The translations under genes were made by a program, and so were the position numbers. The notes under the pieces are model-generated. The model ran no database searches and was not told the origin of the DNA. It was given only the letters and a program-made list of their open reading frames with translations. Below are positions 1-10,125 of a DNA stretch of 64,000 bases, piece after piece. The stretch is taken from the NCBI GenBank assembly GCA_021927905.1, contig BLLK01000058.1:558001-622000 (forward strand). The letters are read 5' to 3'. Within the stretch, counting starts at the first letter, position 1. Every line of letters begins with the position of its first letter. Source of the DNA: Chaetoceros tenuissimus. Taxonomy: Eukaryota > Bacillariophyta > Thalassiosirophyceae > Chaetocerotales > Chaetocerotaceae.

Positions 1-460
1 TTTATGTGAAGGAACTTGAATAATCATGTTTCAATTCGACAATGACAAATAATTAAATTAGGTACATTTTATGATTGCAACTGATGAACGGGGTTGGATT
101 CCTTTTTAAAGCTATTTTGGTCAATTGTGAATAACAACTTTTTGTGGGATCAAAACGGTTTGTATTGTGTATTGTGTCTAGCCAATTTTCGCCGAAAAGC
201 TATTTTGGTCATAGAAAACGCTATTTTGTTCAATTTATACGAGTCATTTAAGTTCAACGGTCAGAGAACGTCTTCGCGAGATTTGCTTTTTATTAGACAT
301 CAGTATCTAGACAATACGTAGACAAACTCATCCCTCCTCCTCACAAGATGAACAATACTCTTATTGGCATGTCTCTATCTAATTCATAGGTACTGTTTAC
401 ATACAAGCAATCCTTGAAAACATTAAAAAGACAGCAATAATTTTATGTGCATTCGATACA
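1..460. other. Intergenic, short imperfect repeats
   Basis: No convincing gene. The motif AAAGCTATTTTGGTCA occurs at 108-123 and exactly again at 196-211, with a diverged third copy at 217-232. A 75-codon open frame here has no recognisable family and lies over these repeats, so I do not call it. Confidence 0.5.
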
Positions 461-1627
461 ATGACTGAGAAGAAGCAAAATAGATTTTTCATATTCCTAT
501 GCAACATTATCTTGGTTGGCTTTCATTTGGAACTCATCAAGAAATACTATGCAACACACCATTCTTCAAAAGGCACGTCGAGGAAAGGTTCTAATGGTAG
601 AAATCAAACAGAATACCTTCCATTCATGGCTACGAAGCATCCAAAAGGGTTCATCGCATTCAATAAAACGCAGGCTTTAAGTTATCCTCCTGAAAAAGGT
701 GATTACACTGAGTTTTTGGCATTTTTGAGGATTAGCAAAACAGCAAGCACATCCGTCATGAATTTCTTGTCTTATGACAAGGAAGGATTAGAAAGTTTGA
801 ATTCTTTCATTCAACAGGATCTGTATGAAACTAAAAAAAAGACTATCTATGAATGCTTCTTTGCGACCTCTGGTGAAAGCAAAGCATGGAGAAAAAAGAA
901 AAGAAAGTTTGGTGACTGTCCGCATCCAAGATATGATGGGTTGAAAGAGATTTGGCAAGGTTCGATCTCTTCCTTACCATCTCATGAAGTGAAACACAAG
1001 TACTATCTTCATTCATTTTCAATGGTTAGAGATCCCTTCGAAAGAATGGTTAGTTTCTTCTACTTCATGCAAATATCGATACCATGGTGGAGTGCTTCAG
1101 ATAAACAAGATGAGCGGATTCTCGCCGATGATTTCTTTGGATGGTTAGATGTCATACAACAAGAAGGTCGAAGTTCGAACATTATTTCTCACCCCTTCAT
1201 GCATGAGGCATTTCATCCAAATCTTGATAAAGCTATTGAACTAATTACAGGTGATAACCCTGAGATAATGATAACGTCGAGTGATTGTGTGGACATGTCT
1301 CTTCGGTTGTTAGCGAATAAAAAGCCCCAATTTTTTGATGAAAAGAGATTGGATGCATTTTTACATTCTGATTCTGTGAATTCACGAAAACGTGATAAAT
1401 CGACAACGAAAAACTTTTTCAACCAGACACTAGCTAGGGAAATGCATAAGAAGATTTTCCCTGAGGATTGGAAGTTTTATAACGCCGCAGTGAAGCAGAT
1501 GAGAAAAATACTTTTGGAAACAGATGACCTTAACTATCAATTTGGAGAAGAATATGCTACATGTATTGAGAAATTGAATATGAAAATTTCTGAGAGCGAT
1601 GATGTCCTATCCTCCATGATTATATGA
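461..1627 (+). CDS. Golgi-type sulfotransferase (PAPS-dependent)
   Basis: Single-exon, 388 aa. A hydrophobic stretch at about residues 8-22 after a Lys-rich head looks like a type II signal anchor, placing the catalytic part in the Golgi lumen. The 5'-phosphosulfate loop is seen near residues 89-98 (LRISKTASTS) and the 3'-phosphate binding motif at about 190-200 (RDPFERMVSFF), the two hallmarks of the carbohydrate sulfotransferase superfamily (heparan-sulfate 2-O type, Sulfotransfer_2-like). It would move sulfate from PAPS to a glycan or glycoprotein; the acceptor cannot be told. The first ATG is kept because the anchor follows at once. A second, more diverged sulfotransferase-like gene lies at 26.5 kb. 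Confidence 0.75.
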   Translation: MTEKKQNRFFIFLCNIILVGFHLELIKKYYATHHSSKGTSRKGSNGRNQTEYLPFMATKHPKGFIAFNKTQALSYPPEKGDYTEFLAFLRISKTASTSVMNFLSYDKEGLESLNSFIQQDLYETKKKTIYECFFATSGESKAWRKKKRKFGDCPHPRYDGLKEIWQGSISSLPSHEVKHKYYLHSFSMVRDPFERMVSFFYFMQISIPWWSASDKQDERILADDFFGWLDVIQQEGRSSNIISHPFMHEAFHPNLDKAIELITGDNPEIMITSSDCVDMSLRLLANKKPQFFDEKRLDAFLHSDSVNSRKRDKSTTKNFFNQTLAREMHKKIFPEDWKFYNAAVKQMRKILLETDDLNYQFGEEYATCIEKLNMKISESDDVLSSMII

Positions 1628-1933
1628 AAATAAATTGATGTACTAATAAATCCTGATTTTCACTCTCTGTTTTATACTCGTACTCGTAAAAGCATATCCA
1701 ATTCAAAGTTGCGTTATTGGTGTAGCACAGCTAAGTTAGCCATATTTATCAAAGCTTAAGTCGTTATATGTCATTTTTACATGTTTGCATCACAACATAG
1801 ATCTCTCGCTCTAATGATGTGTTGCGTGTTGTTGCTGTAACACCTGATACCTCACTCTTTTCGTAATCGACCTCTTCACTCTTCACATATATTCCGGTCA
1901 TAATCCTTTTGGAGTCACTTACTAGCATTTGCT

Positions 1934-3512
1934 ATGCTTTTCACTTTATTCATTCAATGCTTTGTGGTGGCAACAATCCAGGCCTTTGTCAGTCATACCA
2001 CGCCAGTTGCTTTCTCAACAACAAAAACTTTCTCGATACATGATAGAGTTCCAACATTGAATAATATTCAAAACATCGGACCATCGATATCATCCCTTCA
2101 AGCTGCGAATACCGAAACAGAATCTACTTCTACAAGCATTTCCTTATCAAATCTTGCAGATAAAAGAATCCTTGTTGTTGGAGGCAGTGGAAGAGTGGGA
2201 GGAAGTGTTGTTTGTCAATTAACTAAACAAGGTGCTTTAGTAACAGTAGGAGGCACCAACGAAGACTCTTTTCTATCTTCGCAAGGTCGATGGAAGCGAC
2301 TCTTTCCTTCCATTGAACAGAATCTGGACAAAATTACCTTTTCAAAAGTAGATAGGGAAAATGCATCTTCTTTAGAATCTATTTTAGAAACGAATAATTT
2401 CGACTTGGTCATCCACACTGCTGGTCCATTTCAGGGCAAAGTAAAGACTCCTAATGGAATCATTGAAGCATGTGTCAAGTCTGCAACTCCATATATAGAT
2501 GTTTGTGATGATTACTGTACAGCACGTGCAGCAAAATCCAAATATGCGTCTATAGCAGTTGAGAATGATACGCCTTGTATTGTTAGCACAGGATGTTGGT
2601 AGGTTTCTGCATCACAACATTCAGTATATCTTTATCTTATCGCCATTTTTCTAATCAGATGTTTTTGAATTATAGGCCAGGAGTATCTTCTTTAATGTGT
2701 AAACAGTTGACCAAGAATGCACTGGAGAAGAATCCTTCTTTAACCCCTCGAGATTTGACTGTCGACTTCTCATTTTTTACCGCTGGAAGTGGTGGTGCTG
2801 GAGCAACCTTGTTGGTTGCGACCTTCCTTATCCTAGCAGAAAAGTCATTACTGATCCAAGATGGACGTCGGAAAGAAGTGGATGCAATGAAAGATTATGA
2901 CGTGGTAGATTTTGGAAAGATAGTTGGTAAGAAAGACGTTGCGCATTTGAATCTCCTTGAAGCAGCATCTGCCCATGATGTGCTCGGGATTGGTAATGTG
3001 AAAACTCTTTTTGGAACTGCACCAGGCTTTTGGAATCAGTTACTTGGTCTTATGGCTCAACTCCCATCGTCGCTGTTGTCCAACGAACCACTTATGGAAA
3101 AGCTTGCCATATTTAGTTTGCCAATTGTGAGAATTGTTGACTATTTTGCTGGAGCAACCAATGCAATGAGGGTAGATGTTACATCTGCGAAAGATCCAAG
3201 TATTCAAGAGATGGCGCTATATGGTAGGTTTTTGTGTCACCCCATTTAGAATGTCTCTTTACCTTGTTGACGTTGTTCTAATTAAATACATTTGAAATAA
3301 AAGCACATGAGAACCTAGAGCCTTGTGTTGGAGAATGTGTCATGGCATTTAGTTGTGCACTGTTAAGTGGGAACGTGAAGGGAGGAATTTGGTTTCCAGA
3401 AGAAGCTATAGAGACGAAAGAGGATATTGCTGCTGTGCTTGGTCTTGCCGGTATTGGTGCACATACCCTTGAAGTTGGAGGTGGAATGAAAAAAAGTGAC
3501 GTCTGGGGTTAG
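1934..3512 (+). CDS. Saccharopine dehydrogenase-like NAD(P)-binding protein
   Basis: Three exons: 1934-2598, 2676-3223, 3304-3512 (introns 77 and 80 nt, GT-AG). Reading frame is kept across both junctions and the first restores the family's PGVS motif (STGCW-PGVSSLM). About 473 aa. The N-terminus is hydrophobic with QAFVSHTTPVAF near residue 20, resembling a diatom plastid or secretory presequence. A Rossmann dinucleotide motif (VVGGSGRVGGSV) lies near residues 76-87, followed by the IDVCDDY segment typical of saccharopine dehydrogenase/trans-acting enoyl reductase-like proteins. Substrate unknown: the family also holds many proteins that are not lysine-pathway enzymes, so a lysine role is not supported. 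It ends 65 bp before the convergent hydrolase gene. Confidence 0.75.
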
Positions 3513-3577
3513 AGTGACATTAGATGAAAGTAGATACTTCCAATTCCAAAAGCTTAATATTCTATCAAATTCCCACT

Positions 3578-4882
3578 TCATTGTTTTACTTTCTTATTTG
3601 CGTAGAAAGGCGATGTGTTTTCGTCTTCTAAATCCTGTTTGCCAAATATGACTTGAAGACCGATGTCGCTTTGAAGCATTAATGCATGATCATGGCCAAC
3701 TTTGTCAACAATGAAATGAGAATGATTCGAAGAAAAACCCTGTAGTCTGAGAGATTTAATATAATTCGCACTTCGATGAAAACGATTACTACCTTGTAAC
3801 TCGTCCATACATGTTGTTTCAAGTCCGTGAGAATGGCACCATCCAGTACTCACATCGCATCTATCCTGTCCACCAACGAGATAATATACATGCTTCGAAC
3901 GATATCGATGAATTAAGTTTTCTACATTATCACTCAACCGATCATGTATGTAATGGTTTGTATTCATTTTCAATTCAAGTCCCCATTCCCATGTATTGTA
4001 CTTGTAGCATTCGCTTGGTACTTGCCATTTTCCATTCAAAAATCTAAGGGGCCAAGTATACGCGTAGGAGCTGGGATTCATGATAATAGCTCTCATGTTG
4101 TCACTCCAACAATATGTCAACATTGCCCATCTTTGAACAAATTGCGCTCCACTTGAATGTCCAATAATTGAAATGTCACCAATGTCAAATGCTGATAATA
4201 ATTGAATCATATGGTCAAAAGCTTCAAATGAGCTCATTTGAATGGGGCCCAGCGAGTCATCACCATATCGCCAAGGGCCATCTGTGGTTTCTTTCCAATA
4301 TAAATATAATGGATCGTCCCGATCATCAACTTCGGAATAAAATTGGATGGATACAACCAAAACATGACGTGAATAATTCTGTAATTTAGCTGCGGCATTC
4401 ATGGAGCAAAAGTAATCATCGCCATTGCGATTTGCTCCATGAACAACTATGGCAACATAATCTATCTTTTCAGTGATATTTTCTAATGGACCTATGGAGG
4501 AGAAGTAGGCTAGTTTACCTCCCCCAACATCAAGACCGTACAGATCAATATCATCCATTGAACATAAATGATATCTTGGCATTCTATATACGAGTGGATC
4601 ACTCATTGGTGCTTCTCTAGTTGCTTTACAAAAGGGTTCCAAGTCTGCTGTTACTTCGCATGTATATCCAACAGCGCATCCTGTTTCTAGATCTGTACAA
4701 CACGTTGCATTGTGCTGTCCCATATCACTAGGAATACATCCGCTTGACCCATCTCTCATGAGACAACACGTATTACCTGATGGGCAAATCCCCGAACCTT
4801 TTTCAACCGCACATTTGTCTAATGCCACTATTGAGAATGGTACTAGGTTCAGGCAGTAGAAGAACCATACTCGTCTCTTCAT
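3578..4882 (-). CDS. Secreted alpha/beta hydrolase with Cys-rich N-terminal head
   Basis: Single exon, 434 aa. Residues 1-20 are a clear signal peptide. Residues 24-86 are Cys-rich, with spaced single and CC pairs (TCC, ATCC) that recall granulin-like or dermatopontin-like small disulfide domains. From about 110 onward it reads as an alpha/beta hydrolase: the oxyanion-region HGANRNGDDY near 148-157 and the nucleophile elbow G241-H-S243-S-G245; candidate Asp is in GGQDRCD and candidate His in VGHDHA near the C-terminus. Likely a secreted esterase, lipase or peptidase-like enzyme; substrate unknown. It converges on the upstream dehydrogenase-like gene. Confidence 0.7.
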   Translation of the reverse strand: MKRRVWFFYCLNLVPFSIVALDKCAVEKGSGICPSGNTCCLMRDGSSGCIPSDMGQHNATCCTDLETGCAVGYTCEVTADLEPFCKATREAPMSDPLVYRMPRYHLCSMDDIDLYGLDVGGGKLAYFSSIGPLENITEKIDYVAIVVHGANRNGDDYFCSMNAAAKLQNYSRHVLVVSIQFYSEVDDRDDPLYLYWKETTDGPWRYGDDSLGPIQMSSFEAFDHMIQLLSAFDIGDISIIGHSSGAQFVQRWAMLTYCWSDNMRAIIMNPSSYAYTWPLRFLNGKWQVPSECYKYNTWEWGLELKMNTNHYIHDRLSDNVENLIHRYRSKHVYYLVGGQDRCDVSTGWCHSHGLETTCMDELQGSNRFHRSANYIKSLRLQGFSSNHSHFIVDKVGHDHALMLQSDIGLQVIFGKQDLEDENTSPFYANKKVKQ

Positions 4883-5197
4883 ACTTCTTTTGTGTCAGCC
4901 TGATCAACTTCAAAAATATGTGTGCGTGTAAGATACGAAACAAAGGGTCTGTCTGTCAAACTTTAAATTTGTCTTATCAAATGTCAAAAAGGCCTCATGC
5001 TCGTCATAGTTAGAAACAGACGCAGCAGATAAAAGGGTATCTATTAGTAAAAGTATTGAACTAAATGCGATACGCAAAGTAGAAAGTTCAACCAAAACTC
5101 ATCATATATATCTGTGATATAGTCCTCCATAGTGATTGTGGAAAACTTTGAGAAATAGAAGAAATACGTAGAAGTATCTCCTTTTCAAACAAGCACT
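4883..5197. other. Divergent intergenic/promoter region
   Basis: About 315 bp between the start codons of the divergent hydrolase and F-box/LRR genes, so it must hold both promoters. I see no recognisable element or repeat in it. Confidence 0.4.
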
Positions 5198-6265
5198 ATG
5201 CATGATGAGCAGAGAGTCCACTTGGACGATAGAATATGGTACAACATCTTCTCTTACTTTGGAAATGAATATGGCAAATCTCGCCATGTCAATTTAAAAC
5301 AATATAGACCCGCGCATCTCTTTCGGGCTTTTTCATTAGTTTCCAAAGAGGATAGAGATAGATTGATTGACTACACACGTCGTGTTCCTCAGAAACTATT
5401 CTTTCGTAGAACAAATTCTAAACTTCTGTACTGGTTCTGCAATTCTCGGGTCAAGTTAGAATTCATTGACTTTTACGGCCAGATCAAGAATCACAATGAT
5501 TTTGCTCTCCTATTAATGATTCTAGAAACTTGCAATACAACTTCTTTGAAAACACTCAAATTGAATCTGAACTGGTCATCATCGTCTAGCAAAGAAATAT
5601 CAAATCAAACCTTGGAAAAGATAAAAGACTCCACAAGAGAATTGGTAAATATTGATATGTTTTCCTCTTCGTGGAATGATTTGGTGAGAAATTTCCTACT
5701 TGAACATGCGTCGACCATTACATCATTAGATATTAGTGTAAGCTCTGATCAATTGAAGATACCATTTTTTACGGAGAGAGATGGAAATAAATCACTCATC
5801 CATAATTTAACCATTAACGTGCAAAAAGGATCAATACTAGACATAACCCCAATGCTGAATGATATAACGAAAATGAGCAATCTGAAAAAGCTGTGCTTGA
5901 TAGCTGGTTTCACTGACAATATTGAACGGATTCACCTTGAATCTCGAACAGTAGAAGAGATTGATATTCGTGAGTGTAGATCAGATTTTATTATAGAGAG
6001 TTGCAATTGTCCATCTTTAAAAGTGTTACATGGGAAAATGATTCCAAGGCGTAGGTGGAAAGTAGGCTATAATGGACCTTTGGCATCTCCACCTCTTACA
6101 AGGAATGAAGTTCGAGATCTGATAAAAAATGGCGAATACATTGACTTTGACGACAGCTTTTACGGCCATCACACTATCCAGTACAATGTTCACGACCGTG
6201 GATTTCTTGGAATGAATGTGCCAAAAAGTTGCACTGTGAAAATTGACATGCTCAATTACGATTAG
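5198..6265 (+). CDS. F-box-like / leucine-rich-repeat protein
   Basis: Single exon, 355 aa, no signal peptide. Residues about 8-60 (LDDRIWYNIFSYFG, then AFSLVSKEDRDRL) match the pattern of an F-box: a degenerate LPxxIWxxIFSYL helix followed by a SK motif. The remainder repeats LKTLKLNL, ITSLDISV, IHNLTINV, LKKLCLIAG and VEEIDIREC, spaced like irregular leucine-rich repeats. The usual role of such proteins is as substrate adaptor in SCF ubiquitin ligases; here this rests only on the fold pattern. No target can be inferred. Confidence 0.55.
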   Translation: MHDEQRVHLDDRIWYNIFSYFGNEYGKSRHVNLKQYRPAHLFRAFSLVSKEDRDRLIDYTRRVPQKLFFRRTNSKLLYWFCNSRVKLEFIDFYGQIKNHNDFALLLMILETCNTTSLKTLKLNLNWSSSSSKEISNQTLEKIKDSTRELVNIDMFSSSWNDLVRNFLLEHASTITSLDISVSSDQLKIPFFTERDGNKSLIHNLTINVQKGSILDITPMLNDITKMSNLKKLCLIAGFTDNIERIHLESRTVEEIDIRECRSDFIIESCNCPSLKVLHGKMIPRRRWKVGYNGPLASPPLTRNEVRDLIKNGEYIDFDDSFYGHHTIQYNVHDRGFLGMNVPKSCTVKIDMLNYD

Positions 6266-6323
6266 AACCGTCTACGCATTGATAATTTGACTTTTAATTT
6301 GCTTCGATAGTGACAAAAGATTT

Positions 6324-7382
6324 CTATATGTAATTCTCAAGGAATTGAAGAATCAGTGTTTCCAATATCGTACCAATTGGTATTCCGAACAAGAAAGGAA
6401 TATATGGTAGTTCCTCAATGATTCCGCCCATTGGTTGTCTACCATCAAAAACTGCTTGAAATGGAACAAATGAAGTCAATTGGTAAAATTCTAACAAAGA
6501 ATTCCTTTCTTCACCACCCTCTAAACTCATCACTGTTCCCACAGATCCTTCTTCTCGTATAATCCTCAAATCTTGACATGCACAACCTGCAACAGCATAG
6601 ATTGCCAAACCACCAAATAAAATGAAATCACATGTTCTCCCACCTGCAAGGAATGAAGTAGCTATTCCCCATGGAACCACAGGCAAAATTAATGGATGTC
6701 TTGTTATTCTAGTCAAACCTCTTGGTTTCAGTTTGAGTGAATCATTTCTTTGTATACCACCAATGTTTTCATCGTCGATATAGTCACCGGCTTGTTGAAA
6801 TCCTGGCATCAGACTTAAAGGTGATGCATTGGATAAAGATGCAATTGCTGCTGCAAATGATAGAGATGCAGTGAAGAATAAGAACTCATGAGGTATAGTA
6901 TCCAAAACTGTGGATTTCATTGCATCATTTTGCAAATATGACAAAAAGGCATTCCCCAATGTCGTAAAAGAAATCACCGTGTATCCAAATCTATAAATCT
7001 GCCGCCCAGCTGTCTCTTCATCTGGCAAGATATCTCTTCTACCGTAGTCATCTCCAGGCCAGTACTTTGGTAATTTGATTCCTCTATTGATTAGTCCTGC
7101 TCGTGACGCTATTTCTCCACATTTCTCGATAATACGCTGTCTAATTGCAGACATCCCAATATGTGTGGAAGAAAAAGCCGTGATCCATATGGCTACTTCT
7201 TGATCTTGCGGGGAAAAATGAAGCCCAGTAGCTAGATTTTGATGTCTACGCAATTTTGGACTGTTTGCTGAATTTTCAGTATGAAATTTTGGTCTGCTGT
7301 GCTTCCCTGGTGCTGGAACAAAACATGTGGCATGTCGGCAAATTAAAAGGATGAAAGCGAAGTATTTCACCGCACATTTCAT
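6324..7382 (-). CDS. NnrU-domain membrane protein, 15-cis-zeta-carotene isomerase-like
   Basis: Single exon, 352 aa. The first 22 residues are an ER signal with a CFVPAP junction (aromatic residue after a small one), as in diatom plastid precursors. Several membrane segments follow, and the C-terminal part carries the NnrU pattern: TRITRHPLILPVVPWG, then a FGGLAIYAVAGCACQDLR-type helix. Z-ISO, which isomerises 15-cis-zeta-carotene using heme in plastid membranes, is the NnrU-domain enzyme of photosynthetic eukaryotes and has a similar length. This makes a carotenoid role plausible, but other NnrU proteins exist. The ATG is chosen because the signal starts there; an overlapping frame upstream is not coding. 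Confidence 0.6.
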   Translation of the reverse strand: MKCAVKYFAFILLICRHATCFVPAPGKHSRPKFHTENSANSPKLRRHQNLATGLHFSPQDQEVAIWITAFSSTHIGMSAIRQRIIEKCGEIASRAGLINRGIKLPKYWPGDDYGRRDILPDEETAGRQIYRFGYTVISFTTLGNAFLSYLQNDAMKSTVLDTIPHEFLFFTASLSFAAAIASLSNASPLSLMPGFQQAGDYIDDENIGGIQRNDSLKLKPRGLTRITRHPLILPVVPWGIATSFLAGGRTCDFILFGGLAIYAVAGCACQDLRIIREEGSVGTVMSLEGGEERNSLLEFYQLTSFVPFQAVFDGRQPMGGIIEELPYIPFLFGIPIGTILETLILQFLENYI

Positions 7383-7749
7383 CTTTGTTGAATGTATTTC
7401 GGGACAAACCTAAGAATCTAGTGAATGCAGTTTCATACTTTTCATTTGTACGAGGGTACATTATCAATTTCGTTTTCAGTAAGTGCATAGAATCAGGCTC
7501 ATCGATCATCGATGAGTTGGTGGTGCAATAGCTGTTGGAAGAGTTTATTTGTTTGAGTGGTTCAAACGTGTTGGCAGCAAATTTTGGCAATTCTAATAAA
7601 TAGCTAGCACAATAGCTAATCATGACGCCACATCATCTTCATCTTCGCACTTTGCAAACACGACAAACGACAATCCATCACATCAATCATCATAATTCAT
7701 AATCATGTTTCATTTTCTCATTGAAACAGAATAAATAACACGGAATACA
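7383..7749. other. Divergent intergenic/promoter region
   Basis: About 367 bp between two divergent genes for plastid-type precursors. A shared promoter region is implied by the geometry only; I see no clear motif. An open frame reaching into it is the shadow of the NnrU gene. Confidence 0.4.
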
Positions 7750-8715
7750 ATGAAGACCTTGACTGCATTAGCAGTAATCTCACCCCTGATTTCTACTGCC
7801 TATGCTTTCTCTACTGCCTATGCTTTCCAAGGCGCAGGATGTATTCGAGCAGAAACAGCACTCTTCAGTAGCAATGAACTTGACGCAACATCGCGATTCC
7901 CCACGTCTGCAGAAGATCAAGTGCGTCAGGCTGCCATCAGTATCAAGGCTGCGTCGGAGCAGAATATTCACCGACATTCTATCCGCCTACTTCTTCCAAT
8001 CATTGGAGCTACGGAATTGGATGACTGGCCAGGTGGCGCTCGTCAAATGATGGAGGCGGCAGCTCCTTTGGTAAATGATATAATGAATTCTAAAACGGAT
8101 ATGCAGATTCAAGAAAGTGTTATAGATCAAGCTGACGGCGTTAGAGCTTTATTTGGTCAAGCGGTCGAAGCAAAAGACGATATGTGCAGTATTCTTTTAC
8201 CTAGTGCAGACACTGTATCTAAACTGCAAGATTTAGATGCACAAGTCGGAAACGAAAGAGATATGATTCTAGTCAATGCTCAGTGGAAAAGACGATCTGA
8301 TTTCGGTACATTTGGGCTACCATTCATGAGCAATGGTAAAGATGAAAAGATCGCATTTGTTGAGGGTTTTGAACCTACATATCATTGCTCAAACATCATG
8401 GTGGAAGGAGATATTGTTAGGATTTTACGTATCTACCCTGGACCATGGAAAGTCTATTTGCGAGTTGTAGATCCTGAAGATGCGAATAATATTGATTGGA
8501 TTGAAATTGGTAGTAAAGATTTAATTTATACCAAGACAAAAGAATGGGAGGAAGCTGCGAAAAGAGATGAAGTTGATGGTGGCAAATTATTTAATTATGG
8601 CATTCCTTCGTATGATGAAATTGCTGAAATGATAGTGAATAGAGAGGGTTATGTTCCAAAGTCTCTTTCTGAGAGAGCTGCTAGTGCCTTCACATTTATC
8701 AAAGATACCCTTTAG
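7750..8715 (+). CDS. Plastid-targeted DUF1995-like protein
   Basis: Single exon, 321 aa. A signal peptide is followed by STAYAF twice in tandem and then AFQGAG; the AF pairs look like the diatom ASAF plastid signal. The duplication is an exact 18-nt repeat in the DNA (around 7793-7828). The body has IRLLLPIIGATELDDWPGG and an acidic, substrate-like C-terminal half, recalling DUF1995 proteins of photosynthetic organisms (some aid photosystem assembly). No catalytic motif is visible. It is divergent from the NnrU gene; function in the plastid is likely, exact role unknown. Confidence 0.6.
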   Translation: MKTLTALAVISPLISTAYAFSTAYAFQGAGCIRAETALFSSNELDATSRFPTSAEDQVRQAAISIKAASEQNIHRHSIRLLLPIIGATELDDWPGGARQMMEAAAPLVNDIMNSKTDMQIQESVIDQADGVRALFGQAVEAKDDMCSILLPSADTVSKLQDLDAQVGNERDMILVNAQWKRRSDFGTFGLPFMSNGKDEKIAFVEGFEPTYHCSNIMVEGDIVRILRIYPGPWKVYLRVVDPEDANNIDWIEIGSKDLIYTKTKEWEEAAKRDEVDGGKLFNYGIPSYDEIAEMIVNREGYVPKSLSERAASAFTFIKDTL

Positions 8716-8754
8716 ATAAAATCGTTTCGTTACAAAAACTCTAAATAGCTGTAC

Positions 8755-10125
8755 TTATATATTTTTATACTTATCTTTTTTCGAGCACTCGGAAGTTGGC
8801 ATCGTATGCCATTCATCTTTCCATTCATGTGGCGAACCGTATTTTGCAAATGTATCTGTGCTGAGAAAGCCTGTAACATGTCCAAAACCAAAATAAACAT
8901 CTGGAGGAACTTTACCTTTCCGATCAAACACTTTGATCGAATCTGGAACTCGGCGTGTCCAGAACAATTCTTGTGAGAAATAATGATGAAAGTCGATACC
9001 GTGAATACCTGTCACATCCTCGCGAAAGAGCTTTTGCTTATTTTGCTCCATACGTTGTAGATTTGTTCGGAATTTTGTCTGAGCACCCACTCCTTTTAGA
9101 TTGAATATACGGGGGAAACTTGCATATGGGATAGAGTACATCCAATGAAAGATTGCATTCCCGACATCGTGATTGACATCAAATTCAAGGCATTGCTTAA
9201 CTAGCCCACCAAGTCTCAACCCTGTGATTATACTTTCCATAGCTTTACGGTTATAGACGACTGGCTGGCCCCAAGGATACTTGTATGATTCATCCTTTTT
9301 CTCGCATGAATATGGGATTTTTGCTACTTCTCCATGACCTAATTTCTGAGGAGAATTTGAATTGCTCAACAAAACTAATGGGCCATTTAAATATTTTGCA
9401 TGCTCAGTAGTAAGACCATAAGGCATTACATCAAGATACTCATAAAGAATTCTTGTATTGATAAACATATCGTCATCTGCGAAATAAACCCATGAATATT
9501 CCCGTTCATGGTAATATGTATCATAAAACTCAATCAACCCTTTCTCTTGCTTGCAACAGGGCGATTCCACACGGGCTGATTCTGGACAATCAACAAATAT
9601 TGGTTGAATTAATTCCACTTGGGTTTGGTTGTCGCGAATCAAGTCATGCTTCCAATTGATAAAGGTCTCTCTCCATTGTTGATTTAATACAATATAGTAC
9701 ACTTCATCTTTTGGAAACCAAGTTTTTACAGCGCCTAATATGATTTTGTTAAACTTTGCAATGTCAGCCATATGCGAGAAAGTAACAAATGCGATTTTGT
9801 TATCATCAGGGGACTTGTTCAAGGTGTAATTTGCTGTGACTTCCTTCATATCTTTTTGTACGTCTTGATTTTTATCATTTCTGATTTTTATCGCATTGCT
9901 ATTCGTCGAAAGATCGCTATTATTTTTCAGAGGGTTCGATACAAAGTCAATATCGAGGGGCTTGTTTATGAAAAAGTTTGTATTTTGTATCAAAAGAAAA
10001 AGAATTGGTACGAGTACAAATGACAGTGTTATACTACACCACCTCCTATTCCCTATTCCCCTGTACTTTATCCTATTTGAAAAAAGAAGTACGCCTCTAC
10101 CTCTCGTATTCCTTCTACTAAGCAT
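8755..10125 (-). CDS. Fringe-like type II glycosyltransferase
   Basis: Single exon, 456 aa. A basic head (RRNTRGRG) is followed by a signal anchor at about residues 28-50. The nucleotide-sugar metal site is seen as WVYFADDDMF, with D217-D218-D219, as in fringe/GT31-type enzymes; preceding KDEVYYIVLNQQW and following PYGLT, LNGPLVLL and GNAIFHW fit a Golgi GT-A fold. Predicted to add a hexose or HexNAc to a glycan or glycoprotein in the Golgi; donor and acceptor unknown. A second, clearer GT31 gene is at 50.4 kb and is not closely similar in the parts I compared. Confidence 0.65.
   Translation of the reverse strand: MLSRRNTRGRGVLLFSNRIKYRGIGNRRWCSITLSFVLVPILFLLIQNTNFFINKPLDIDFVSNPLKNNSDLSTNSNAIKIRNDKNQDVQKDMKEVTANYTLNKSPDDNKIAFVTFSHMADIAKFNKIILGAVKTWFPKDEVYYIVLNQQWRETFINWKHDLIRDNQTQVELIQPIFVDCPESARVESPCCKQEKGLIEFYDTYYHEREYSWVYFADDDMFINTRILYEYLDVMPYGLTTEHAKYLNGPLVLLSNSNSPQKLGHGEVAKIPYSCEKKDESYKYPWGQPVVYNRKAMESIITGLRLGGLVKQCLEFDVNHDVGNAIFHWMYSIPYASFPRIFNLKGVGAQTKFRTNLQRMEQNKQKLFREDVTGIHGIDFHHYFSQELFWTRRVPDSIKVFDRKGKVPPDVYFGFGHVTGFLSTDTFAKYGSPHEWKDEWHTMPTSECSKKDKYKNI

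Noticed and set aside
94-321. 75-codon open frame on the plus strand
   Set aside because: Overlies short AAAGCTATTTTGG repeats, no family and no neighbours that support it.
7276-7623. 115-codon minus-strand frame overlapping the NnrU gene start
   Set aside because: Overlaps the clear signal peptide in another frame and has no family.
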